Below, piece after piece: positions 8,273 through 15,965 of a stretch of DNA of 64,000 nt (position 1 is the first letter of the stretch; every line of letters starts with the position of its first letter). Source of the stretch: Cytophagaceae bacterium (GTDB lineage: Bacteria; Bacteroidota; Bacteroidia; Cytophagales; Spirosomataceae); contig JAIYBU010000011.1 in assembly GCA_027488335.1 (NCBI GenBank), forward strand, positions 1 through 64,000. The letters run 5' to 3'. Below the pieces are notes generated by a model. That model saw only the letters and a list, made by a program, of their open reading frames with translations. It was not told where the DNA came from and ran no database searches. The translations under genes were made by a program, and so were the position numbers.

Positions 8273-9160
8273 ATGGCTTCATTAAAAGAAGTAAGAAATA
8301 GAATTGTTTCGGTAAATTCTACAACGCAGATTACCAAAGCGATGAAAATGGTATCGGCGGCGAAACTTCGTCGTGCTCAAGATGCCATTATGCAGATGCG
8401 TCCGTATGCAAATAAGTTGAACGAATTGATTTCGACGGTTTCTGCAAATACGGAAGTAGGGGCAACGAGTCCTTACACGAAGGTTCGTCCTGTTGAAAAC
8501 GTATTAATTATTGTTGTAACTTCGGATAGAGGTCTTTGCGGTGCATTCAACTCAAATGTTGTTAAAGCGACACAGGCACTTATCCAAGAAAAATACGCTT
8601 CACAAGCTGCAAAAGGAAAAGTAGAAATCATGCCTTTAGGTAAAAAAGGTGGTGAAACACTACAAAAACGTGGCTTTAAGATAAATGCCGACTATATGGA
8701 TATTTTCCAACGCTTGAATTTTGCAACTGCTCGTCAGGCTGCCGAACAAGTAATGGAGGCATTTACGGAAGGGAAATACGATGTAGTTGAGATTGTTTTC
8801 AATGAATTTAAAAATGCTGCTACACAGATTATCCGTGCAGAGCAAATGTTGCCTTTGGTTGAGAAAAAAGACGATACTACTAAAGCTGGCAAAACAGATT
8901 ATATCTTTGAGCCATCGGAAGAAGAAATCGTGTTGGAATTGATGCCAAAAGCTATTAAAATGCAAGTGTTTAAGGCAGTTCTCGACTCAAATGCGTCAGA
9001 ACATGGAGCCCGAATGACTGCTATGGACAAAGCAACTGATAATGCTAACGAATTGTTACGTACACTCAAAATTGAGTATAACCGTAGTCGTCAGGCAGCC
9101 ATTACCAATGAAATCTTGGAGATTGTTGGTGGTGCAGAAGCGTTGAAAGCCCAGCAATAA
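8273..9160 (+). CDS. atpG: ATP synthase F1 subunit gamma
   Basis: Central-stalk gamma subunit that rotates inside the alpha/beta hexamer; 295 residues, full length. The N-terminal coiled-coil helix MASLKEVRNRIVSV followed by ITKAMKMVSAAKLRRAQ, the SDRGLCGAFNSN motif near residue 88 and the C-terminal helix with ALKIEYNRSRQ-like sequence (TLKIEYNRSRQAAIT) are diagnostic. I chose ATG 8273 because the in-frame extension upstream is translated heptamer repeat. Probably cotranscribed with atpA; a strong terminator follows at 9184. Confidence 0.97.
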   Translation: MASLKEVRNRIVSVNSTTQITKAMKMVSAAKLRRAQDAIMQMRPYANKLNELISTVSANTEVGATSPYTKVRPVENVLIIVVTSDRGLCGAFNSNVVKATQALIQEKYASQAAKGKVEIMPLGKKGGETLQKRGFKINADYMDIFQRLNFATARQAAEQVMEAFTEGKYDVVEIVFNEFKNAATQIIRAEQMLPLVEKKDDTTKAGKTDYIFEPSEEEIVLELMPKAIKMQVFKAVLDSNASEHGARMTAMDKATDNANELLRTLKIEYNRSRQAAITNEILEIVGGAEALKAQQ

Positions 9161-9183
9161 TTTATAGTTCTTATATACAAAGG

Positions 9184-9217
9184 CGGCGATATATCGAAAG
9201 ATATGTCGCCGTTTTTT
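9184..9217 (+). terminator. Intrinsic terminator of atpA-atpG
   Basis: A 12-bp stem (CGGCGATATATC with GATATGTCGCCG, one G-U pair) is closed by a GAAA tetraloop at 9196-9199 and followed by TTTTTT at 9212-9217. This is a textbook Rho-independent terminator 23 bases after the atpG stop. Confidence 0.9.
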
Positions 9218-9349
9218 GTTGAGAATCGTCGAGTTTTTTTAAAACTATATTAAGTAGATGTTTTTAATAATTTATAACTTACTTAAACATGTTTTAATAT
9301 ACAATCACTAATAGATTTTAACTTAGAAGACCTACAAAAAGTAATAGAT

Positions 9350-9381
9350 AATAGGTTTTATTCATATAAAACCTATTTTTT
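9350..9381 (+). terminator. Second terminator-like hairpin, upstream of hydrolase gene
   Basis: AATAGGTTTTAT at 9350-9361 pairs perfectly with ATAAAACCTATT at 9366-9377 across a TCAT loop, followed by more T. There is no gene between it and the atpG terminator, so it either ends a short untranslated transcript starting within 9218-9349 or acts as an attenuator in the leader of the hydrolase gene. Confidence 0.6.
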
Positions 9382-9430
9382 AATCAAAATTTTGAATAAC
9401 CTTTATACAACAACCTTAACCAATACCCAA

Positions 9431-10492
9431 ATGAAAAAGATTTTTCTACTAAGCTTTTTCGCAATTCAAGCAGTTTTTTCTCAAAATAACTTTAAATCAG
9501 AAGAAGTAAATTATTGGAATACGACTGACTCCGTTCACATCTTCGGTACACTTACCATGCCCGAAAAAGGCTCGAAATTTCCTGCGGTCATTCTTATTAC
9601 AGGCTCAGGTACTCAAGACCGAAACTCAACTTTATTTGGCCATAAGCCCTTCAAAGTGATTGCCGAATATCTTTCCGAAAGAGGATTTGCCGTATTGCGA
9701 GTCGATGACCGAGGAGCAGGGCAAACCACTTTGGGTCGAAATCCGAAAGCAATGACAAGCGAAAACTTTGCGGAAGACGTAAAATCAGGTATTAGTTACT
9801 TGAAAACTCGTAATGAAATAAACGTAAAAAAAATTGGTTTAATTGGTCATAGCGAAGGAGGTATGATTGCTCCGATGGTAGCCAAACAAACTAAAGATGT
9901 TGCTTACATTGTTTCGTTGGCCGGGACGGGGGTTTCGGGAAAAATTGTGGCGGGGAATCAAATTTCAACCATCAGACTCAAAGGTGGAATGGATAGCCTT
10001 TCAGTGAAAGAGTTTGTGGACTTCAACGATAAACTCATTGACATCATTACGAGTGATGACGAACAAAAAACAAAGGAAGAAAAAATGCGACAACTGTTGA
10101 ATGCACTTTCAATAACTTTCAAAACCAAAAATAAACTTTTAGGAAATGAAGAAATTTTCATCAAGAGTCAACTAAAAAGTGGGATTCTGTGGGTGAAGTT
10201 TTTTATGAAGCACGACCCTGCCCAAGACTGGGAAAAAATAAAGTGCCCTATTTTGGTACTAAATGGCACAAAAGATACCCAAGTTGATGCTAATTTACAC
10301 ATACCCGCCATCGAAAATGCGTTGAAAAAAGCCAAAAACAAGCATTTTAAAATCATAAGGTTGGATGGACTAAATCACCTTTTCCAACACGCAAATACTG
10401 GTCTAATCGATGAATATGCCAAGATAAAAGAAGATTTCGCCCCCGAAGCCTTACAAATCATGGCTGATTGGCTAATACAAACTACTAAATAA
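9431..10492 (+). CDS. Alpha/beta hydrolase, exported
   Basis: A 353-residue serine hydrolase of the alpha/beta fold (S33/S9-like esterase or aminopeptidase group). A signal peptide is clear at the N-terminus (MKKIFLLSFFAIQAVFSQ), so it acts outside the cytoplasm. The nucleophile elbow is GHSEGG near residue 140; the acid is likely in GTKDTQVDAN and the histidine in GLNHLFQ near the C-terminus. I chose ATG 9431 because it starts the signal peptide; an upstream TTG adds unlikely sequence. The true substrate is unknown. Monocistronic. Confidence 0.85.
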   Translation: MKKIFLLSFFAIQAVFSQNNFKSEEVNYWNTTDSVHIFGTLTMPEKGSKFPAVILITGSGTQDRNSTLFGHKPFKVIAEYLSERGFAVLRVDDRGAGQTTLGRNPKAMTSENFAEDVKSGISYLKTRNEINVKKIGLIGHSEGGMIAPMVAKQTKDVAYIVSLAGTGVSGKIVAGNQISTIRLKGGMDSLSVKEFVDFNDKLIDIITSDDEQKTKEEKMRQLLNALSITFKTKNKLLGNEEIFIKSQLKSGILWVKFFMKHDPAQDWEKIKCPILVLNGTKDTQVDANLHIPAIENALKKAKNKHFKIIRLDGLNHLFQHANTGLIDEYAKIKEDFAPEALQIMADWLIQTTK

Positions 10493-10532
10493 ACAAAAAA
10501 AGCATTTGTCATCAAAACAATGTCCTTTTTCA

Positions 10533-10651
10533 TTACTTTAAGGCTTCCAATTTGCCTAAATCAATGATGTATTTTTCAATTTATCCGTTCCGACGTTATT
10601 ACTTCTGACCATCACTACAAAACGTTTATCACCAGCAGTGACAACAAAAGT
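10533..10651 (-). pseudogene. Probable remnant of a protein C-terminus
   Basis: Read on the minus strand, 10651 downward gives TFVVTAGDKRFVVMVRSNN and then VGTDK before the frame breaks; a one-base shift in the A-rich stretch restores an open frame that continues with IEKYIIDLGKLEALK and a stop at 10533-10535. The amino-acid pattern is protein-like in both parts, so I read it as the tail of a decayed gene with a one-base deletion and the upstream part lost. The family is not recognised. Confidence 0.4.
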
Positions 10652-10758
10652 TTAATTATTATTATATTTTTGACTGTTAAAGGGTTACTTTTAAAGTAAG
10701 TTATGGCTTTCGCCAAAAACTAAAAATTATTTTACTATTTATTTACTAAGCGGTTGAC

Positions 10759-10766
10759 TAAATTTG
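10759..10766 (+). promoter_or_regulatory. Candidate -7 element for ispE
   Basis: TAAATTTG fits TAnnTTTG and lies 20 bases upstream of the chosen ispE ATG. No TTTG was found at the usual -33 distance. If real, the mRNA would begin near 10772, which argues against the TTG at 10771 as start codon. Confidence 0.3.
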
Positions 10767-10785
10767 AATTTTGAAATCAGACTCA

Positions 10786-11610
10786 ATGCTTACATTCCCA
10801 AATGCCAAAATCAATATTGGCTTAAATATTACCGAAAAACGCTCCGATGGCTTTCATAACATTGAATCGGTGTTTTATCCTGTCGAGTGGTGCGACGCCC
10901 TCGAAATTATTCCCAACCAAAATCCCGATGCTATAAATGCTGTTTTTCAGAGTTCTGGGTTAGCAATTCCTGGCAGTGAAAGTTCTAATTTATGCCTAAA
11001 AGCATGGAATTTATTGCAAGACCGCATCAGCATTCCCCCCATGATTCATCTGCACAAAGTTATTCCAATGGGTGCTGGTTTGGGCGGTGGTTCGGCTGAC
11101 GGTGCTTTTACTCTAAAAATGCTCAACTACATCTATGACCTAAAGCTCAGCAATGATGAATTGAAAGATTTTGCCCGAAAATTAGGTTCAGATTGTGCAT
11201 TTTTCATAGAAAACCGACCCGTTTTTTGCTTCAATAAAGGCGATGAGTTTGAAGATTTTACACTTGACCTGAAAGGAAAATTTGTGGTTTTGGTAAACCC
11301 CGATATTCATATTTCTACGGCCGAAGCTTATTCGGGTGTTTCGCCAAAAAAATCAGAAATAGCTCTAAAAATGGCACTTTCACAGCCAATTTCTGAATGG
11401 AAAAAAATAGTTAAAAACGATTTTGAAGAAAAGTTGTTATTAAAGTATCCGACCATTGCCGAGGTGAAAGAAACACTCTATCAAGCGGGAGCAGTGTATG
11501 CTTCCATGACGGGTTCGGGCTCGACAGTCTATGGAATTTTCGAGCAAGAAACGGACTTGAAAAGGAATTTTCCAAACTTTGCAATGTGGCAAGGATTCTT
11601 TAAAATCTAA
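10786..11610 (+). CDS. ispE: 4-diphosphocytidyl-2-C-methyl-D-erythritol kinase
   Basis: GHMP kinase of the non-mevalonate (MEP) isoprenoid pathway; phosphorylates CDP-methylerythritol with ATP in the cytoplasm. The product of 274 residues starts MLTFPNAKINIGLNI, the standard IspE N-terminus (FPNAKIN with catalytic Lys). The glycine-rich ATP loop PMGAGLGGGSADGA is near residue 90, and the C-terminal MTGSGSTVYGIF motif is complete. I preferred ATG 10786 over TTG 10771. The next gene begins 22 bases after its stop. Confidence 0.95.
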   Translation: MLTFPNAKINIGLNITEKRSDGFHNIESVFYPVEWCDALEIIPNQNPDAINAVFQSSGLAIPGSESSNLCLKAWNLLQDRISIPPMIHLHKVIPMGAGLGGGSADGAFTLKMLNYIYDLKLSNDELKDFARKLGSDCAFFIENRPVFCFNKGDEFEDFTLDLKGKFVVLVNPDIHISTAEAYSGVSPKKSEIALKMALSQPISEWKKIVKNDFEEKLLLKYPTIAEVKETLYQAGAVYASMTGSGSTVYGIFEQETDLKRNFPNFAMWQGFFKI

Positions 11611-11632
11611 TCATCAACAACGTTTGGGGTCT

Positions 11633-12217
11633 ATGAATCAACTTACAAAACGCCGTGAACCATTTGCTTTCATGCTTTATTTGGCTATTATTGGTAGCGG
11701 CTTGTTGTTTTTCTTTTTGCTCTTGGTTTTTATCACCAAAGAGGCACGTAATCAGGATATTCCATTAAAAATACCTGGAGTATTTTGGGTAAGCACATTT
11801 GTAATTATTGCCAGTAGTTTGACGCTTCAAGGAGCAAATAAAGCATTTAAAGAAGAACGTTTCAGAAGTTATCGTCTCAATATCAGTCTGACCCTTTTAG
11901 CAGGAATTCTGTTTATCGTTTTACAAGGTTTAGGTTGGCAAAAAATGCTTTCAGCAGGTATCACGATGGCCAATAATACGGGCGGAATGTTTATTTATGT
12001 GCTTTCTGGACTACATATTTTGCATACTATCGGCGGGCTTATTGCGTTGGCATCGGCCAATAAAGATGCTTTCCAACGCATGCAGTATATCGATTCGTTT
12101 GTTTATAGTGTAAACCCACCTAATCAATTGAAAATCAAGTTAATAAGTATTTATTGGCACTTTATAGATATTCTCTGGCTTATCCTTTTTCTCTTTTTAC
12201 TTTACCATGCTTCATAA
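11633..12217 (+). CDS. Cytochrome c oxidase subunit III family protein
   Basis: Membrane protein of 194 residues with about five transmembrane helices, matching heme-copper oxidase subunit III of the short type that lacks the first two helices. The diagnostic C-terminal helix YWHFIDILWLILFLFLL and the FIYVLSGLHILHTIGGLIAL helix with its histidines are present. It would help assemble or stabilise a terminal oxidase. No subunit I or II is nearby: it sits between ispE and recO and overlaps the recO start by 11 bp, so it is probably translated with recO. ATG 11633 chosen; the longer frame starts inside ispE. Confidence 0.85.
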   Translation: MNQLTKRREPFAFMLYLAIIGSGLLFFFLLLVFITKEARNQDIPLKIPGVFWVSTFVIIASSLTLQGANKAFKEERFRSYRLNISLTLLAGILFIVLQGLGWQKMLSAGITMANNTGGMFIYVLSGLHILHTIGGLIALASANKDAFQRMQYIDSFVYSVNPPNQLKIKLISIYWHFIDILWLILFLFLLYHAS

Positions 12218-12896
12218 AACTCGTGGAATAGTTATTAGCTATATTCGTTACCGAGAAACATCAATTATCGTAAAAATATATACCGAAAAATTCGGTATTC
12301 AGTCTTTTATTGAAAATGGTGTGAGAAGCAGTAAAGGCAAAAATAGAATCGCACTTTTTCAGCCGCTTTCGTTGCTCGATATGGTGGTTTATCATGATGA
12401 AAAGAAAGACCTTCACCGAATTTCGGAGATAAAATCAAGTTTCCCGTTTCGCACGCTTCCTTACGAAATACATAAATCGAGCATCGGAATGTTTTTGGAT
12501 GAAATTTTGAATAAAACGCTAAAAGAAAATACCGAAAATGAGCTTTTATTCGATTTTCTTTATCATTCGTTGATTTTTTTGGACGAAACCGACGAGCATT
12601 ATGAAAATTTTCACCTGATTTTTCTACTGAAATATGCCTTTTTCTTGGGTTTTTCGCCACAAGATTCGAGCGAAATCGTATCGCAATTTAAGGAATTTAA
12701 TACCATGATTCCGTTTGATGCCGACTACCAAAAACTTATGAATCGGCTAATTTTGGCCGATTATCAAACGCCCCTACTTATGAGCAGGGGCGTAAGAAAT
12801 CATCTACTTGAAGTTATTATTGTCTTTTACCAAATCCATTTTGAAGAATTTGGCGAAATAAAATCATTACAAGTGCTTCGTGAGGTACTTAGTTGA
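12207..12896 (+). CDS. recO: DNA repair protein RecO
   Basis: RecO, 229 residues, which loads RecA with RecR on SSB-coated DNA in gap repair. The N-terminal OB-fold begins MLHKTRGIVISYIRYRETS, a family hallmark, and the helical C-terminal part ends FGEIKSLQVLREVLS. No cysteine zinc cluster is present, as is usual in Bacteroidota. The gene overlaps the upstream oxidase gene by 11 bp. Near the C-terminus the coding DNA contains an 8-bp perfect palindrome (ACGCCCCT at 12768-12775, AGGGGCGT at 12786-12793). Confidence 0.93.
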   Translation: MLHKTRGIVISYIRYRETSIIVKIYTEKFGIQSFIENGVRSSKGKNRIALFQPLSLLDMVVYHDEKKDLHRISEIKSSFPFRTLPYEIHKSSIGMFLDEILNKTLKENTENELLFDFLYHSLIFLDETDEHYENFHLIFLLKYAFFLGFSPQDSSEIVSQFKEFNTMIPFDADYQKLMNRLILADYQTPLLMSRGVRNHLLEVIIVFYQIHFEEFGEIKSLQVLREVLS

Positions 12897-12932
12897 AGCT
12901 ACATCCCAGCCTTTCCCTATAAGAAGGAGTTT

Positions 12933-14459
12933 TTAATACTTCCGTAGAAAAGCAGTCAATAAATTTACGCCATAGGCGGTGGCAGACTTCATTTTGGCAA
13001 ATTCTGAATCTCCAAAAGCCAATCCAGCAATATCAAGGTGAGCCCAATTGGTGTGTCCATCAATAAAAAACTCTAAGAATTTTGCGGCAGTAATTGCTCC
13101 CGCAACTGGAGCAGCAGAAAGGTTTTTGATGTCGGCCACATCAGAATTCATCATATCTTTGTAGTCGTCCCAAAGTGGTAAACGCCACAATTTTTCGCCC
13201 GTTTCTTGGCCTATTTCGAGCAGTTGATTGGCTAATTCATCGTTATTCGATAGTAATCCAGCCGCAGCATAACCCAAAGCAGCAATACAATTACCTGTGA
13301 GTGTAGCTAAGTCTATGATTACATCTGGTTCAAAGTTTTTCTTAATATAAGAAAGTCCGTCAGCTAAAATTAATCTTCCTTCTGCATCGGTATCAATAAC
13401 TTCGATGGTTTTACCTGAATACGAAGAAATAACTTCGCTCGGTTTCAAGGCATTTCCGTCAACGCAGTTTTCGGTCGAAGGAATCACCCCTATCAAATGT
13501 ACTGGAAGCTTTAGTTTTGCGACCAATTCCATTGCTCCTAAAACTGCTCCTGCCCCACCCATATCCGACTTCATATAACTCATACTTGCCGAACCTTTAA
13601 TTGAAATTCCGCCCGTATCGAAAGTTACGCCTTTGCCAACTAAGCCTATCCTTCGGCTTTGCTCGGGCAGCGGTAAATCCGAAGAGCGTTCTCCGAGCGT
13701 AGCTGTGGGCTGATTCTCGAGCGAAGTCGAGAGATATTCCATCACAATAAATCGGGCTGGATTTTCGGTGCTACCACGACCAACGGCCAAAAGTGCATGT
13801 AATCCAAGTTCGAGGCATTGTTTTTCGTCATACACTTTTACATCAAAACCATATTTTTGACCCGATTCGATGGCGAATTCGGCGAGTTTTTGTGGATATT
13901 TATAATTGGCTGGAGCATCAACCAAAGCCATGATTCGAGCTTGCGTTTCGGCAGTTGCTTGCCCAATTTTAGCTGTTTTTTTTGCACTTTCTATATAGTT
14001 TTCAGCTACTTGAATTTCTAAAACCGTCTCTTCCGAGAAAAATTCAGCAGTTTTTTTAGCATCAGTTTTATAGATTCCAACTTCATATTCGGCCAAACAG
14101 ATTCCATTGACAATCTGCTCGGTATATGCTTCCAAACCAGCCAGTTTTAGCTTTAAACCAACATTATTTGGTAGTTTTTTCTTTGAATTATAGAAAAATG
14201 AACGAAAAACCTTCACAAAATCAATCGTTTTTGGGGCTTTTCCTAAACCCAGAAGATATACTTTTTCGAGTCCTTCTATTGCTCCATAAAGAGTCAACGT
14301 TTCCTTTTTTCCTGCTTTAAAATCTTGTTGTAAAGTTTCGGCACTAAGCCCAACGTGTTTAGCAATTTTTGAAAGATTTTCGGCCAATTTCTCGTTATCA
14401 ACCAACGGGAAAATAATAGTTTTGGCAGCGGTATTATTGGCTGTTATGTTGATTTTCAT
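12933..14459 (-). CDS. pepA: Leucyl aminopeptidase, M17 family
   Basis: Cytosolic M17 leucyl aminopeptidase, 508 residues, which releases N-terminal amino acids using two metal ions. By alignment to E. coli PepA the ligands are Lys276 and Asp281 (GKGVTFDTGG), Asp299, Asp358 and Glu360 (DTDAEGRL); active-site Lys288 and Arg362 are present. The N-terminal domain is short but normal for Bacteroidota. Odd: residues about 244-271, between MEY and GLVGKG, are longer than in relatives and rich in Ser, Pro, Arg and Leu; their DNA (13645-13732) is a GC-rich string of palindromic repeat, see findings. The frame and catalytic residues are intact, so activity is likely kept. Confidence 0.93.
   Translation of the reverse strand: MKINITANNTAAKTIIFPLVDNEKLAENLSKIAKHVGLSAETLQQDFKAGKKETLTLYGAIEGLEKVYLLGLGKAPKTIDFVKVFRSFFYNSKKKLPNNVGLKLKLAGLEAYTEQIVNGICLAEYEVGIYKTDAKKTAEFFSEETVLEIQVAENYIESAKKTAKIGQATAETQARIMALVDAPANYKYPQKLAEFAIESGQKYGFDVKVYDEKQCLELGLHALLAVGRGSTENPARFIVMEYLSTSLENQPTATLGERSSDLPLPEQSRRIGLVGKGVTFDTGGISIKGSASMSYMKSDMGGAGAVLGAMELVAKLKLPVHLIGVIPSTENCVDGNALKPSEVISSYSGKTIEVIDTDAEGRLILADGLSYIKKNFEPDVIIDLATLTGNCIAALGYAAAGLLSNNDELANQLLEIGQETGEKLWRLPLWDDYKDMMNSDVADIKNLSAAPVAGAITAAKFLEFFIDGHTNWAHLDIAGLAFGDSEFAKMKSATAYGVNLLTAFLRKY
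13645..13732. repeat. GC-rich palindromic repeat carried in frame in pepA
   Basis: Within an AT-rich gene this stretch has CTCGAGCG, CCGAGCG and GCTCGGGC words. CTCTCGACTTCGCTCGAGA, read on the minus strand at 13712-13731, is an almost perfect palindrome. It lies exactly where the protein has extra residues compared with M17 relatives. Its length looks to be a multiple of three relative to neighbours because the frame is kept. The limits given are approximate. Confidence 0.55.
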
Positions 14460-14495
14460 GTTTTTAAAATTTCTTGTTTAAAAGTATAAAATTAG

Positions 14496-14539
14496 AACGC
14501 TGATTTTCACAGATGATTAAATCCATCAAAATCAGCGTT
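14496..14539 (-). terminator. Hairpin downstream of esterase gene
   Basis: AACGCTGATTTT at 14496-14507 pairs perfectly with AAAATCAGCGTT at 14528-14539 (12 bp) around a 20-base loop that itself holds GATGATT and AAATCCATC. It lies between the esterase stop and the pepA start, both on the minus strand. The word content (CTGATTTT, ACAGATGATT) fits a common Bacteroidota intergenic repeat with roughly 9-nt spacing. Confidence 0.5.
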
Positions 14540-14572
14540 ATTTCTATTTGTCGTAGCTTTCTATTCAAACTC

Positions 14573-15664
14573 TCAGAAAAAAAGCCACTCTATGGCTTTA
14601 GGAAATTCTTGTCCCCAACGTTTTTCCTTATGCTCGCCTTTGGGGTCGACTGAAAGTTTAATTTGGATTTTATCCGCATCCCAACCTTGCCCTTCGATGG
14701 TCTCCTTCATTTTCTTTACATTCGGAATCATTGCCTCACTTTCTTTTCCGCCTCCATATAAATAAATTTTTGTGTTGAGCGGATTAAAAAACTCAATGGC
14801 ATCGAAGTAAATTTTAGGAGAAACCCATAACGAAGGCGAAAGTACCATCAGACGACCGATAGATTCAGGATACATCAATCCTGCATAAATACTAATCAAA
14901 CCACCCATTGAGCTACCACCAATGCCAGTAAATTGTCGCTCGGTTTTGGTGCGATAATTGGCATCAATGTAAGGTTTTAGGTTACGCACAATAAAATTGG
15001 CGTATTTCATGCCCAAACCTTTTCCTTTTTTCTCGACCGTATAAGGAGAATATTCATTAAAACGGTCTTCTTCACCGTGCTCGATGGCCACGATAATTAC
15101 ATCGCCCAATTCTTTTTTGGCTAAAAGCGAAAGGCGTTTATCAATTTCCCAGTTGCCGTAGCTTGAACCTTCCCCAAAAAGATTTTGGGCATCTTGCATA
15201 TATAAAACAGGATAATGTTTATCAAGATTTTGGTCGTAATCGGGCGGGAGAAGAATATAAACTTTCCGTGTTTTACCCAATTGTGGCATTTCAAATTTTT
15301 CAGAAACTACCTGCACTTTAGGCATTAGGTTTTTGATAAATGCCGTAGAGCCATCGTGTCGCCAATAAGGCACAAAATCGACATAATTCCCCGCTAACTT
15401 ATCAATTACTCGATTACTTGGTGCGTTTCCGTAAGTATCTAACTCAACAAAATCCCAACCACCACGTGTATATTTATACTCTATTTTTTCGGGAAGTTTT
15501 ACTTCGGGAGCGAATGTAAATTTGTATTTTCCCTTGCTCACACGCTTCATTTCAATATCTGATACCTCGGGATTCCATTCGCAAAAATTACCTGAAAGAT
15601 AAACAGGTCGTTCATCATCGACAGGGGTTGTCAACTCTAAACTTAATAAATTTCGGTTACTCAT
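14573..15664 (-). CDS. Esterase (enterochelin-esterase-like) with N-terminal carbohydrate-binding-like domain
   Basis: A 363-residue alpha/beta hydrolase of the esterase D/enterochelin esterase group. Residues about 8-90 resemble the glycogen-binding (CBM48/AMPK-like) fold with LSGNFCEWNP. The esterase domain follows, with nucleophile motif GGSSMGG near residue 200, and a likely catalytic His in KGEHKEKRWGQEFP at the end. No signal peptide with this start (MSNRNLLSL), so it may be cytoplasmic. I rejected a TTG at 15736 that would add about 24 non-family residues. Substrate unknown; siderophore ester or acylated sugar are options. Confidence 0.82.
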   Translation of the reverse strand: MSNRNLLSLELTTPVDDERPVYLSGNFCEWNPEVSDIEMKRVSKGKYKFTFAPEVKLPEKIEYKYTRGGWDFVELDTYGNAPSNRVIDKLAGNYVDFVPYWRHDGSTAFIKNLMPKVQVVSEKFEMPQLGKTRKVYILLPPDYDQNLDKHYPVLYMQDAQNLFGEGSSYGNWEIDKRLSLLAKKELGDVIIVAIEHGEEDRFNEYSPYTVEKKGKGLGMKYANFIVRNLKPYIDANYRTKTERQFTGIGGSSMGGLISIYAGLMYPESIGRLMVLSPSLWVSPKIYFDAIEFFNPLNTKIYLYGGGKESEAMIPNVKKMKETIEGQGWDADKIQIKLSVDPKGEHKEKRWGQEFPKAIEWLFF

Positions 15665-15965
15665 TTCTACTTTTTTAGTGGTACGTAAGTGTAAGTAAGA
15701 ATAAAAACACGTTATATTTATAGAATGTTCCAGCAACTACCTACTGAATGCACCATTATAACTCAGATTTACTTTATCAAAAGCCTTTTAAGACTAAATG
15801 ACTCGACAATTTTAACTAAAAGCCCTAATATTCAAGCAAGAAAACTATAGTTAGTTAGCAAAAACACGAAAAATTTATACTATCTATCGCAAAAAAACAA
15901 AATTGGCGGCGTCTTTTTCTCAAAAAACACCGCCAAATAAGTATTTAGGGCAACTTATTTATTCG
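15665..15965. other. Intergenic region before esterase gene
   Basis: About 300 bases between the FAD/Fe-S dehydrogenase stop and the esterase start. It contains the dehydrogenase terminator at its right end and otherwise AT-rich sequence where the esterase promoter should lie. No ORF or RNA gene was recognised. Confidence 0.5.
15887..15936 (-). terminator. Terminator of FAD/Fe-S dehydrogenase gene
   Basis: TTGGCGGCGT at 15903-15912 pairs with ACACCGCCAA at 15927-15936 with one mismatch, around a 14-base loop. On the minus strand it is followed by a T-rich run, seen on the plus strand as CAAAAAAAC at 15884-15892. It lies 30 bases after the stop codon. Confidence 0.75.

Larger units (their letters stand above)
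10493..10785. other. Gene-poor spacer with gene remnant and ispE promoter element
   Basis: This spacer between the hydrolase and ispE genes holds no intact gene. It carries a decayed coding fragment on the minus strand (10533-10651) and, near its right end, a TAAATTTG at 10759-10766 matching the -7 consensus. That element would give an ispE transcript start close to 10772. Confidence 0.5.
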
